A stretch of DNA of 64,000 nucleotides. It comes from Prionace glauca (lineage: Eukaryota; Chordata; Chondrichthyes; Carcharhiniformes; Carcharhinidae). Location: positions 20,051,154 through 20,115,153 of the forward strand of contig CM075758.1 of NCBI GenBank assembly GCA_037974335.1, read 5' to 3'. Below the pieces are notes generated by a model. The model did not search any database, had not been told where the DNA came from, and was given only the letters and a program-made list of their open reading frames with translations. Below are positions 19,540 to 31,437 of this stretch, piece by piece (the stretch's first letter is position 1; the number at the start of each line of letters is the position of its first letter). The position numbers were made by a program, and so were the translations under genes.

Positions 19540-20770
19540 ATTATTCAAAGTGTTAGGGCTCAAACAACAGGTACAAAAACTAGCATCAGGGCACTTGATC
19601 TGAATGTTCATAACATTTGAAAGAAGGTAAATGAGTTAATGGCACAAATCATTCTGAATGAATATGATTTGCTGACCGTCACAGAGGCATGGGTTCCGGA
19701 ATGTCAGGAATGGGAGTTAAATATCCAGGAGGATCAGACTGTTCGGAGGGACTGACAGGAAGGTAAAGGAGGTGGGTATCGCTCTGACAGTTCAGAATGA
19801 CATGAAGAGCAGTAGTGAGAGATGATGAATGTTCAATGGGGGAAAAGAAGGTTGAATCCATCTGGGTGGAAATTAGAAATAGTAAAAAGAAAAAATCACT
19901 AATAGGTGAAGTCTAAAACTCACCAAATAATGGCATCATAGCGGAGAGAGAAAGACACAAATAAATAACTGATGCATGTACAGATGGTACAGCAATTATC
20001 ATGGGGGATTTTAATCGACATATCAGTTGGTCTAAACAGTCGGTCAAGGCAGCCTTGAGGAATTCAATAACTTCCCTGATCAGGATGTAATGGGACCTAC
20101 AATGGATCAAACTGTTTTAGATCTGCTCCTGTGTAATGAGACATGAATAATTAATGACCTTGCAGTTAGGGATCCTTTCAGAAGAATCAATCGCAGAATG
20201 GATGGATGTAAGCTCTAGGTGGAGGGTGAGAAAGTAAACTCTAATGCCAGTATGTTGTGCTTAAACAAAGATGACTACAAAGGCCTGAGGCAGACTTGGA
20301 ACAAAAACACAATGCTGGGTCAATTGAGGAACAGCGGGGGACTTTCAAAGCTCAGCAAGGAGACATGGCTGTGAAAAGGAAGGCTTGTAGAAAAAAGAGA
20401 GAATTAGAAAAAAGCGATAATCCTTTAAAGATTAAGAAGGGGAATGGAATAACTGGAAATGAGAAACTGACTGCGTCATTGAACAAGTATTTTGTTTCTG
20501 TCTCCACAGTGAAATACACAAATAGCATGTGAAAAAAATGATGTCAGGAAGACAGGTGAGGACTGGGAAACAATCATTGACACGAAAGGGGTAATGTCGG
20601 GCAAGTTAATCAGGCTAAAGTTAGACAAGTCTCCTGGTGCTGATGGAATACATCACAGGATACTGAAAGCGATGGCGGGAGAAATAGCAAATATACTAGT
20701 GGCAATTTACCAAAATTCACTGGACTCTGTTCCCACAGATTAGAAAACAGCAGGTTTGATGCCATTGTTT
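19540..20770 (+). mobile_element. Degenerate CR1/L2-like LINE (endonuclease to RT)
   Basis: Broken frames read IRALDLNVHNI, NEYDLLTVTEAWVPE, then a decayed GDFN-like stretch near 20,005, and at 20,610-20,700 KLDKSPGADGIHHRILKAM followed by AGEIANILVAIYQNSL, the RT fingers. Many stops and frame changes; an old copy. Confidence 0.8.
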
Positions 20771-20799
20771 ACAAACAAAAGATAGACTTGAGGGGGGAG

Positions 20800-20925
20800 G
20801 AGGAACAAAGAACAAAGAACAAAGAACAACCCAGCACGGGAAACAGGCCCTTCGGCCCAACGAGCCCGTGCCGCCACATCACCCTGCACCTATTCTACCC
20901 TGCATATCACCGAATGGAACCCTAC
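20800..20925 (-). mobile_element. SINE/LINE 3'-tail fragment
   Basis: GAACAAAGAACAAAGAACAA, then GGAAACAGGCCCTTCGGCCC and CGAGCCCGTGCCGCC. Typical reverse-complement tail of an elasmobranch retroposon with an (AACAAAG)n end. It separates the LINE RT from a second LINE piece. Confidence 0.6.
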
Positions 20926-20959
20926 TCAGTCAGATTCAGGATCAAGCACACACACCGAC

Positions 20960-21440
20960 ATGAAGAGGGGCAGAAGGGATTCACTCGGTTGATTCCAGAG
21001 TGAAGAGGGTAGGCTCATGAGGGGAGGCTGAGTAGACTGGGGCTATACTTGCTGCATTTCCGAGGAATGAGAGGAGAACTCATAGAAACATGAAAGTTTA
21101 TGAAAGGAATGGATAAGATTGCGTTGCAGTTGGTTCCACTGGTGGGTGAAACTATAACTCGGGGGATGGCCTCAAAATAAGGGGAAGCCAATTTAAGACT
21201 GAGATGCGGAGGAATTTTTCACACAAAGAGATGTGAATCTGTGGAATTCCCTCCCCAGTGAAGGAATTAATGCTGCCTCATTCAATGTTGTTAAGGCAAC
21301 ATTTCTGAACAGTAAAGGGAATAAGGTTTATGGTGAGTGGGCGGGTCAGTCCACCAAATAACAGCCACAATCTGACGGAGCAGACTGGAGGGACAAACTG
21401 GCCCATTCCTGCTCAGAGTTCTTATCTTCTTGTATTCTTG
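20960..21440 (+). mobile_element. CR1-like LINE ORF2 C-terminus and 3' end
   Basis: Decayed match to the sense element at 33,774-34,279: GATTCACTCGGTTGATTCCA, GAGGGGAGGCTGAGTAGACT, TGTGGAATTCCCTCCCCAG, then a 3' UTR ending TTCTTGTATTCTTG. Stops and small indels occur throughout. Confidence 0.75.
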
Positions 21441-21836
21441 TCTAACCGAGGAAGTGAGTGAGCCCGAGTCATCAATTGACCAGCGAGGGAGGCTGACTGA
21501 CCAAGATGGCCTGAGTGAGTGGCACACTCAGTAATTGAGGGTCAGGGACATACTGAGCGAGGGATACTGACTGACCAGCCAGCAAATGAGGCGATTGGCT
21601 GATGGAGTGGACCAAGCTGACTGTGTGTGAGGCCCACTGACCAACTGAGAGAGTGAGGCTGACTAATTAACACAGCAAACAATACTGAGAAACCAACCAA
21701 ATAACGGAGATCGAACGGCCTGAGTAAACTGAACTGACTGACCCAGCAAGCAAGGGCAACTTACTGACTGAAGGAGCAATATCGACTGACTGAGCGAGTC
21801 ATGGTGACTCACTGCATGAGCAAGGACGGCTGGATT
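21441..21836. repeat. Degenerate GACTGA-rich sequence flanking the minisatellite
   Basis: Imperfect ACTGACTGAC and GAGTGAGTG phrases without fixed period. It looks like the decayed margin of the 22-bp array that follows. Confidence 0.55.
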
Positions 21837-23470
21837 CACAAGGGAGTCCGACTGACTGACTGTGTGACTGAGACTGACTGACTGTGTGACTGAGACTGAC
21901 TGACTGAGTGACTGAGACTGACTGACTGTGTGACTGAGACTGACAGACTGTGTGACTGAGACTGACTGACTGTGTGACTGAGACTGAGTGACTGTGTGAC
22001 TGAGACTGACAGACTGTGTGACTGAGACTGACTGACTGTGTGACTGAGACTGAGTGACTGTGTGACTGAGACTGACAGACTATGTGACTGAGACTGATTG
22101 ACTGTGTGACTGAGACTGACTGACTGTGTGACTGAGACTGACTGACTGTGTGACTGAGACTGACTGACTGTGTGACTGAGACTGACAGACTATGTGACTG
22201 AGACTGACTGACTGTGTGACTGAGACTGACTGACTGTGTGACTGAGACTGACTGACTGTGTGACTGAGACTGACAGACTGTGTGACTGAGACTGACTGAC
22301 TGTGTGACTGAGACTGAGTGACTGTGTGACTGAGACTGACTGACTGTGTGATTGAGACTGACTGACTGTGTGACTGAGACTGAGTGACTGTGTGACTGAG
22401 ACTGACTGACTGTGTGATTGAGACTGACTGACTGTGTGACTGAGACTGACTGACTGTGTGACTGAGACTGACAGACTGTGTGACTGAGACTGACTGACTG
22501 TGTGACTGAGACTGACAGACTGTGTGACTGAGACTGACTGACTGTGTGACTGAGACTGAGTGACTGTGTGACTGAGACTGACAGACTATGTGACTGAGAC
22601 TGACTGACTGTGTGACTGAGACTGACTGACTGTGTGACTGAGACTGACAGACTGTGTGACTGAGACTGACTGACTGTGTGACTGAGACTGAGTGATTGTG
22701 TGACTGAGACTGACTGACTGTGTGATTGAGACTGACTGACTGTGTGACTGAGACAGACTGACTGTGTGACTGAGACTGACTGACTGTGTGACTGAGACAG
22801 ACAGGCAGAAAGAGAAATGCAGACTGACCGAGTGAGTGAGACTGACTGACTGTGTGACTGAGACTGACTGACTGTGTGACTGAGACTGACAGACTGTGTG
22901 ACTGAGACTGACTGACTGTGTGACTGAGACTGAGTGACTGTGTGACTGAGACTCACTGACTGTGTGATTGAGACTGACTGACTGTGTGACTGAGACTGAG
23001 TGACTGTGTGACTGAGACTGACTGACTGTGTGATTGAGACTGACTGACTGTGTGACTGAGACTGACTGACTGTGTGACTGAGACTGACAGACTGTGTGAC
23101 TGAGACTGACTGACTGTGTGACTGAGACTGACAGACTGTGTGACTGAGACTGACTGACTGTGTGACTGAGACTGAGTGACTGTGTGACTGAGACTGACAG
23201 ACTATGTGACTGAGACTGACTGACTGTGTGACTGAGACTGACTGACTGTGTGACTGAGACTGACAGACTGTGTGACTGAGACTGACTGACTGTGTGACTG
23301 AGACTGAGTGATTGTGTGACTGAGACTGACTGACTGTGTGATTGAGACTGACTGACTGTGTGACTGAGACAGACTGACTGTGTGACTGAGACTGACTGAC
23401 TGTGTGACTGAGACAGACAGGCAGAAAGAGAAATGCAGACTGACCGAGTGAGTGAGACTGACTGACTGAG
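21837..23470. repeat. 22-bp minisatellite array (about 74 units)
   Basis: The unit is ACTGAGACTGACTGACTGTGTG (22 bp), with ACAGACTGTGTG, GAGTGACTGTGTG, ACAGACTATGTG and GATTGAG variants. The variant order repeats after 616 bp (28 units): the unusual block AGACAGACAGGCAGAAAGAG occurs just before 22,801 and again 616 bp later. A 621-codon minus-strand frame crosses it because the unit lacks stops on that strand. Confidence 0.97.
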
Positions 23471-25200
23471 GAAGCCAGACCGACTGACCGACTGAGTGAG
23501 TCAGACAGAATCACCAAGTGAATGAAGCCGCTTCTCCCCGGCAGGAATATAAGAACAACTGAAATAAAAATGCAACGTGCACCATTATCAAAATAAACAC
23601 TAACTTGGACGGCAAGCATTAATATCAAACCCAATAAAGCAATCCATTGCTCGAAAATGCTCATGGATCTTATTAACTATGCAAAGTGTAATAATGAACT
23701 GAAAGTTTATTCCACTGTGTGTGCTTCGGAAGTTCTGTGTATCCTGGTAACTGACACTTCATTTTACCACTTAGAATTGCGTATTTTCACCTGTATATTG
23801 ACTATCAGGCTGGTTTTAAATTCACTGCAACTAAAGAAATATATCGCAGAGTTACCGGGTGGAATGTAAAATGATAATCTAAAGCAACAGTTGTTACACT
23901 GTCCAATGTTACAATTAATAGTGAATTGATCATAGAATTCGCTGTCACATCGACTAACAGAATCTTATATCCGGAAGGGTGACATCACTCTCCATCAATT
24001 CCAGCCTCCTGAGTTATGGAGACATGCACCAGTGGATTTCTGATTCTGGACCCTAGGCTCACAGGAAAGCTATAACCATTATGTTGTTGTTATTGTCGTC
24101 TTGCTATGTACCACTTCATTACAATTCGGGCACTGCAAACTGACGGGTTGTGGAAAACACATGAGCACATATGGAGGGATAACTAAGAAATCAAAATCCC
24201 CTTTCAGTTAATGGGCTGTTTTTGGTGGGACAGATTGGGAATGAAAACTGTTTGAAGTAAACCCTCTCTCTGTCCCTCGCACTTGTCACACAGCTCACCG
24301 GTTATCAATTGTAATCTGCAATCTAATTAACACTTGAATTTGTTGTCACAACAAAACAAACAATTGCATCCTTTATAGTTTGTAGCTGTTAAATGTCAGG
24401 CTGCCATATCCCTCAGGGGAAATTGATCACAGCAGGTTTACAACCGATATAAAATAATGAATCATCTAAAATCACAATAAATACATTTCAGAGCAATTAT
24501 CATGATGTATATTAAAGGTCAGAGGTTAAGAGAAAAGTAAAACATACAGCAATTAAAACACTAAACACATTTAGAGAGTTAGTTGAACTTCATAAACTTT
24601 TCCCAAAGGTTTTTGCTTAAGTAAACTCAGACCTTAAACCCCTCTTGACAGCCTGTTGCTGGGGTATCTGACCAGCAGAGTCAGGAAATCTCAGACAATG
24701 TAAGGTTCCCGTAGCCCGTGTTTCTGAATGAAAGACGTGGCTTTATTTCACCAGCAACTGGTAACAGATCATCAGAGGGTGGAGTCAGATCTCAGATGGA
24801 GCAGCTGGATTACTGCGAATAGATCTGACCTTTATCATTCAAAACAGATTTATAATCGTGTTCTTATCATTCATTCCCACCTTACATTGCTTGATTACAA
24901 TCGCCTGCAGGATATACTTATCAATAATAACCCCTGGCGTGAATTTCAGCCAATTCCAATTTACCATCCAGCATTATGAAGTCTCATTTGTCTATTAAAA
25001 CTGGACGCTAACTGGCATCTTGTCTACAGTCATTTCCCCATTGGCAGTTACCCTCGACGCTCAATATTGGGGTCAACATGAATGTTCCTCCTGTATCATC
25101 GCCAAACTATACAGGCAAGTGGACCCACACCCGGGCAAGACTTCATTCTGACTAAATAATGAAGGCAGCAAATTATAAAGTTACAATACGAAACATTCCG
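23471..25200. other. Non-coding, nothing recognised
   Basis: About 1.7 kb, AT-rich, with short open frames only. No splice-framed exon, TE or RNA gene that I can support. Confidence 0.5.
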
Positions 25201-25202
25201 AT

Positions 25203-25440
25203 ATGAGTTTTGCAAATACTAACGTTCCCAAGGCTTTGAGCTATGAGGAGAGGCTGAATAAATTCGGCTTGTCCTCGTTAGAGTTTAGAAGAATGAGGGG
25301 AGATCTCATTGAGACGTATAAGATGATGAATGAGATGGATAGGATAGAGGTGGAGAGACTCTTCCTGCTCAGAAAGGATAGTAGGACTAGGAGGGCACAG
25401 CCTCAAGATAAAGGGGGGGGCGGTTTAGAACGGAGTTGAG
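25203..25440 (+). mobile_element. CR1-like LINE ORF2 C-terminal fragment
   Basis: Encodes ALSYEERLNKFGLSSLEFRR, MRGDLIETYKMMNEMDRIEV and RLFLLRKDSRTR, nearly the same as the element at 33,774-34,178. Truncated at both ends and followed by a different LINE piece. Confidence 0.85.
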
Positions 25441-25738
25441 AACGGAGTTCTGGGGTAACTGAAAGGTATGAAGGTGGATAAATCACCTCGACGGGACGGA
25501 CTGCACCCCAGGGTTTTAAAATAGACAGCTGAGGAAATTGTGGAGAGATTGGTGGTCATCTTTTAGTAATCACTGGAGGCAGGGATGGTACCATGGGACT
25601 GGAAAGTAGCTAATGTAACATTGCTGGTTAAGAAGGGAGGGAGGGAACAGATGGGAGATTGTAGGCCAGTTAACCTGATTCCGGTCAGTGGCAAGATTTT
25701 ACAGTCCATTGTTAAAGATGAGATTGCGGAGTGCTTGG
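25441..25738 (+). mobile_element. LINE RT fragment
   Basis: Reads GMVPWDWKVANVTLLVKKGG, then GDCRPVNLIPVSGKILQSIV: the RT finger motif (W..a.V.p..KK....n.RPV.L..v..K). Upstream are decayed KVDKS..RDGLHPRVLK-like codons. A different family from the preceding piece. Confidence 0.8.
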
Positions 25739-25740
25739 AA

Positions 25741-25880
25741 GTGTGGGAGGAAACTGGTGAAAACCCACGCAAACACGGGGAGAATGTGCAGACCCTGCCA
25801 CAGACAGCTCCTCAAAGTGGGAATGGGGTCCTTGACCGCTGTGAAGTAGCAGTTCCAACCACTGTGCCACCCACCTCCCC
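25741..25880 (-). mobile_element. V-SINE fragment
   Basis: Reverse complement of V-domain and head: GGAGGAAACTGGTGAAAACC, CACGGGGAGAATGTGCAGAC, GCAGTTCCAACCACTGTGCC. Diverged, with no tail. Confidence 0.8.
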
Positions 25881-26191
25881 CCAGCACACAACAGGGGCAC
25901 CACAAACTGGACAATTTCTGGGCTCATCATTACAGGGAGGGGCTGTGGACACAACATTGGGACACATAAGGAGAACTTTCAAGTCTCCTTCTCCATTCTA
26001 TTGGATCAAGGTTTATTTGCGGGTCAGCTCCAACCCTTCCATCTTTGACCCACCATCTTTCCGATATTTTTATGGAACAGGAATCTATAAATTCTGATCT
26101 TGGAACATTTCAATTGGAATTCCAGGACCAGGCACTGGGCCTTCCTCCTTTCCCTGGTGCCCCTGGGAAATGTGAACAGTTGGGGTCCGTG
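25881..26191. other. Non-coding left flank of duplication copy 2
   Basis: No feature recognised. Similarity to copy 1 starts at 26,192 and does not extend into this stretch. Confidence 0.5.
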
Positions 26192-27775
26192 CACAGATTC
26201 CTGCAGCAACCCAACTAGACACTAATCAGAAAAAGGCCCAGATATTGCTAACTCTTTGTTTTCTATCTGCTAATCAGATTGTTATCCATCTCAAAACAGT
26301 GCCTACAATCCAATGTGCTTTAACATGTTACTTGAGACCTTGTCAAAAGCCTTCTGAAAGTCTAAATAAATCACATCTACTGGTTCTCCTCAGTCAACTC
26401 TACTAGTTACATCCTCAAAGAATTCCAATAGATTCTTCAAACAAGATTTCCCCTCTGTATCCATGGTGACTTTGTCTGATTTCACCGTTCAATTCCAAGT
26501 GCTGAGTTATGAAATCTGGGATAAATTCTTCAGTTCCAACTTGTCCCATGCTGCCGAAAGGGTCACAGGGATCAGTATATCTTATGACTGACCATGTGTC
26601 TGCAAAATGGTGACACGTAGATCAATCACAGAGTAACAGCAGGGAGCAGATGGAGACAAGTAGAATGGTAATAGTCACTCACCAGGAACTCCATGAAATT
26701 CCTGATACATTTTCAGCGTGAAGTAATGTGTTCTTTCACTGTACAAGTAATCTCTGTGTTAACTCCAGGGTGATACATTGCCAAAGACTTTCACATATAC
26801 CCTGTGGGCCCCCTCTGGGATATTGACATTGCAAAATGATTGAACTTTGAGTTTCTTCAATACAACAAACACGTGACGACATTGATTGAGGCTGTGGAAT
26901 ATATTTATTACTGAGGTTGAGTTGTTGCCACTCAAAGAATGGATGAAGCTGATCACATTAATTAATTTGTAGTATTAGAGGCTATATTACCCACTGAAGG
27001 TGCTGTCATCTGATACACAACTCTCAAGATCCCATGTTGCTTCTGTGTTGTCTTTTACCTGCCTGTGACCTCTCAATGATTCAATTCCAAATGTTAGAGT
27101 ATCTCTGAGCTGTTCCACTCTATCCTGGGATATAGTTACCCTCTTTAACTCTGGAAATCCACTGAATCCATTCAGGCCCTATAATTGTAACTCCAATTTT
27201 GGATTTAATCTGCAATGAATTCAAAAACGTGAACCACAAAAACGGAATCTCTCCCCTCCAGCTCGCTACATTTTTTGCTCTTGCTGTGCCCGTTGTACTC
27301 GTTCAGTCTCACTCTTCCCATCCGCTGATGCGCTCTGTCTCTGTGTCTCTGTTTCTCTCTGATTCTGACTATTTCCCTCTGCCTTTCTCTATCTCCATTT
27401 CCCTCTTAATCTCCCTCTTATTAAGTCCTCCCATCTGACTTCCTATGTCTCCCTTTCTCATTCCGTGTTCATCTCCTTCTCCATTTCCCCCACTCTTTAT
27501 CTCTGTTTCTCTCACTCTATGAGAGTCTCTCTCCGTCCTTCCTCTCTGTCTGTCTCTGTTTCTCTGGTGTTTTTTGCACTGTATCTGTCGTCCTCCACGT
27601 CTCTGTGCCCTTCCGTCTCTCTCTGTCAATCTCTGTCTCTCTATCACTTTCTCTGTTAATCATAATGTCCACTCTCTCTATTTGTCATTCCTTCTGTCTC
27701 TGTGAGACTGTTTTGTTGTTTACAGTATGAATACCCTACAGGCAAAGTCAGGGGTCTTGTGGTTGTAGTTTCCTC

Positions 27776-28677
27776 TCAGGGTGTATTGAGTTGAAGAATC
27801 GCAGTAAGGGGATATTTCAGTAGGTTTTTCAGCTGCTGTCTGAAGTGAGTCTGTGTCACAGCGTAAATGGCAGTATTTGTGCAGCAACCTGTGAGTTGAA
27901 GCATGAAGCCCAATTCCCTAACAAAATGATCTAAATTTACTGACTGATAGAGCAAATTATACATCCGACGCCATATAGAATAAACCATTAATGTCGACCA
28001 TAAGAGGATGAAATTGGCTGAGATAACAAACAGTAAAATGATGGATTTCCTTCGACTCTCCATTTCTGGATCTCTGGGACTCTCCCCACTGTTGTGATAT
28101 CGGAGTCTCCTGCGGGCTCTGCTGCTCACTATAATGTGTCTGACGGTGAGAACATTGAGCAGCAGAATCAGGACGAATGGGACAGCCGGGGTTAGAATGT
28201 GGTGGAGGAACTCGATTGATACCCAGACAGGAGATTTCCAAGCATCCCACGTGTAATCACAAAACCAGGGGTCGTTCACCATCCGATATCGACTTGCCAA
28301 AAGAAAATACCAGAAAATGTTCTTTAAACAGCTCAGCACAGTCACTGTTCCCAGAACCACACTCACCGAATTCTCGCTGCAATATTTACTTTTCAGCTTG
28401 GGGCAGCAAATGGCCACAAATCGATCAAAGGTGAAAGTGACGGTGAACCAGACAGAACAGTCAGTGGCGGCATAAAGCAGGACGGCGTGGATATTACACA
28501 CAGGGAGCGACAGCAGGGAATAAAACTGCCTCCAATAAAGAATGGGAATGTGTCTCAATATCAGGTCGAGGATAACAACCAGCAGATCCCCCACTGACAT
28601 GGCCACCAGGTAACGAGTGACACATTTAGACAGACCACAGTTTCTGCTCATCAATGTCGCAATTGTGATTACGTTCA
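27776..28677 (-). CDS. GPR139-like G-protein-coupled receptor, exon 2 (copy 2)
   Basis: Same structure as the copy at 3,398-4,299, with an open frame of 299 codons plus stop and the acceptor CTTCCTGACAG in phase 1. Protein differences seen are I to V in NVITI, A to V in YRMVNDP, S to G in LQLTGCC, and a patch SENSVSVVLG in place of SEKTATVVLG at the junction of intracellular loop 2 and TM4. The rest of TM2-TM7, the DRF motif and the TM7 NTAIY are unchanged. It joins the exon at 29,780-29,888. Both copies look functional, so this is a recently doubled receptor gene. Confidence 0.92.
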
Positions 28678-29113
28678 CTGTCAGGAAGGGAAATAAAGAA
28701 TAAAATTAGACATGATTCAGGGGAAGAAATTACCATTTAGACCGAGGATGGGTTAAAATAAAAAAAAACATGTACACACACATATAACATCACTTTAATC
28801 CTTTTTTCACATCCAGCATGTCTTTTTGAGTGTCAGAGGACAGTGGAACATCCGGAGGAAACCCACGCAGACACGAGGAGAAGGTCCAAACTCCATACAG
28901 GCAGTGACCCAAGCCTGGAATTGAACCCAGGTCCCCGATGCTGTGAGTCAGCAGTGCTAATCTGTTGTCTCTCAGAGAGCTCACTGACAAACCCCGAAAC
29001 AGAGCTGGTACCAAACAGTGCTGGATTCACCCTTTCCTCTAGACAATACTAACAGTTGGCAGAGGGAGATCCTGATGCCTCAACAGTTCTGACTCTATTA
29101 TGTTTAAACAGAG

Positions 29114-29277
29114 ATATAATATAATATAATATAATATAATATAATATAATATAATATAATATAATATAATATAATATAATATAATATAATATAATATAAT
29201 ATAATATAATGGTCAGCGCAACATCGTGGGCCGAAGGGCCTGTTCTGCGCTGTAATGTTCTATGTTCTATGTTCTAT
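29114..29277. repeat. (TATAA)n microsatellite plus CR1 tail (copy 2)
   Basis: About 19 perfect TATAA units followed by the CR1 3' tail (CAACATCGTGGGCCGAAGGG). Shorter and purer than copy 1, which carries TGATA and TCATA interruptions. Confidence 0.93.
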
Positions 29278-29779
29278 ACTCTGGAGAAGAGATCACAGCA
29301 TTGTGGCCACTGTTAGCACAACACAGGAAGAAATAGTAATCTCACACTCAACTGGCATAGAACACGAGTACCAGGGTTTAGTTTCAACAGTTTGACCATC
29401 CAAAGTGCCCAGAGCATTTGCTGCTGTCCCACTGGACCACTGGAGCTCAGTGAGTCCTCTCTCGGCAGGAAGATTGCTAATCTGTGCACCAGGCAAGAAA
29501 AACTCAAAGGTCGGTACCAAAGAAAAGCCAAGCAGCCTTAATGACTATCGTCCAGTGACTCTGAGATCCAATATTATGAAATGCATCAAAAGGCTCGTCA
29601 GGGCATGAATCAAATCCAGCCTCCCAGATCACCTGGATCCACTACAGTTGATTTGCAGCCTCACTCTTCCCGAAACTGCAAAATCCCACCCATGTTCAAC
29701 AGACCTTCTATTGCTCCCCTCCTCGCCCACTCCGATTCCCGTGGCAGTCAGACCGGTACAATTCCAGCCAGGGACTCAC

Positions 29780-29888
29780 CTGGAACACCAACAATCGCCA
29801 GGAGGGGATAGTAAACGTATTGAATCGCGTACAATAGATATTCAGTCCGATCAGCTGATGTTATCCACGAATAATCTGCAGTAAACAT
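29780..29888 (-). CDS. GPR139-like receptor, exon 1 (copy 2)
   Basis: N-terminus and TM1 as in copy 1, with T for S (MFTADYSW) and S for L (WITSADRT). Ends at the same phase-1 donor CCAG|GTGAGTCC. The start Met at 29,888 was chosen as in copy 1. The frame is open upstream through the five-unit VNTR to a Met at 30,206. Confidence 0.85.
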
Positions 29889-29920
29889 AGAAATATAATA
29901 GGATAAACTCCTTTCCTTGG

Positions 29921-30118
29921 TTGGAACATTCCAATCCATTGTTCCCAGGTTCTGATCCGTTGTTGGAACGTTCCAATCCATTGTTCCCAGGTTCTGATCC
30001 ATTGTTGCAACGTTCCAATCCATTGTTCCCAGGTTCTGATCCATTGTTGCAACGTTCCAATCCATTGTTCCCAGGTTCTGACCCGTTGTTGGAACATTCC
30101 AATCCATTGTTCCCAGAT
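29921..30118. repeat. 42-bp VNTR upstream of receptor start (5 units)
   Basis: Five 42-bp units. Outer units carry GGAACATTCC and inner ones GGAACGTTCC or GCAACGTTCC, so the palindrome is not kept in every unit. One unit more than copy 1. Confidence 0.9.
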
Positions 30119-30794
30119 TCTGATCTCTCCTCCCTCTCTCTCCACAGTCGCTGATCTCTGTTAGTGTTGGAGTTCTCGCCTCCGCTGACTCAATGGGACA
30201 GCACATTGAACGGAATCCCTTATTAATGGAAGAGGGAAAACCCTCCAGACACAGTAATCGGATCCACAGAGACTCACATCAATTCCAGTCACTAAACAAA
30301 CAGTTTCACTTAACCCCCTTCAATCCAACACTTCTTATAAACAAAGTAGAAAATGTACAGCCTAGATGGGGTGTTGAGGGTCAGGAAATTGGAAATAATG
30401 GAGGGTCAGACTGTAAATCTTTCAATATTCATTCTATATAACAGGGGATCCTCTGCTAGGATTCATTTTGAAAGGATTAGAATACAAAGCAGGGAAATAC
30501 TTGATACATGGGCAGCATCTGAGAATCTGGGTCTGTAGATGATAGAGTTTGGAAGGATGAGGAATGGGATCTCATTGAATCTTACAGAATAATGAAAGGT
30601 CTGGATAGAGAGCACTTGGGGAAGTTTTTTCCGTTAGTCGGAGAGACTAGGACCCGAGGGCACAGCCTCAGAGGAAAGGGTACACCCTTTAGAACTGGGA
30701 TGTGGAGATGTTGGTGTTGGACTGGGATGGGCACAGTAAGAAACCAGTTGTCCCCTCACCTGATGAAGGAGCAGCGTTCCGAAAGCTCGTGATT

Positions 30795-31100
30795 GGGCAG
30801 CACGGTAGCACAGTGGTTAACACTGCTGCTTCACAGCTCCAGGGTCCTGGGTTCGATTCCCTGCTCGGGTCACTGTCTGTGTGGAGTCTGCACATTCTCC
30901 TCGTGTCTGCGCGGGTTTCCTCCGGGTGCTCGGGTTTCCTCCCGCAGTCCACAAATGTGTGTGTTAGGTTGATTGGCCATGCTAAGAAATTGGCCGTTAA
31001 TGTCCAGGGATGCGTAGGTTAGAAGGATTAGTGGGTATAACTGTGTTCGGTACAGAATCGATGGGCTGAAGGGCCTCTTTCTGCGCTGTAGGGCTCGATA
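30795..31100 (+). mobile_element. V-SINE, near full length (copy 2)
   Basis: Duplicate of the V-SINE at 6,622 with the same flanks: Penelope fragment before it, LINE fragment after it. It has minor substitutions, including TTCCCTGCTCGGG in the B-box region. Confidence 0.88.
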
Positions 31101-31437
31101 ATTTTTCACGCAGGGTGTGGTAGGTGCCTGGAATGTTCTGTCAGGGGATGTGGTGGAATAGAGATAGGGTCAGAGTGAGGACAGAAGATTTTCTTTGTTT
31201 AACTAGGACGATATAGAAACATAGAAATATCGACAATAAGAGCTGGAGGGGGACAACCAGCCCTGTGAGCCTGCTCTGCTATTCATTACGATCATGACTG
31301 ATCGTCCAACTCAATAGCCTCACCCTGCTTTTCCCCCATAACCTTTGATCCCGTTCACCCCAAGTGCTCTATCCAGTCACCTCTTGAATACATTCAATGT
31401 TTTGGCATCGACTATTTGCTGCAGCAGCCCCTTTCCA

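Noticed and set aside
21799-23664. 621-codon minus-strand open frame with Ser/Gln/Val/His repeats
   Set aside because: It is the stop-free strand of the 22-bp minisatellite. The 22-residue period follows from 3 x 22 bp, and there is no start context, domain or flanking gene structure.
24728-24979. 83-residue plus-strand frame
   Set aside because: No domain, signal peptide or splice logic. Composition like the surrounding non-coding DNA.
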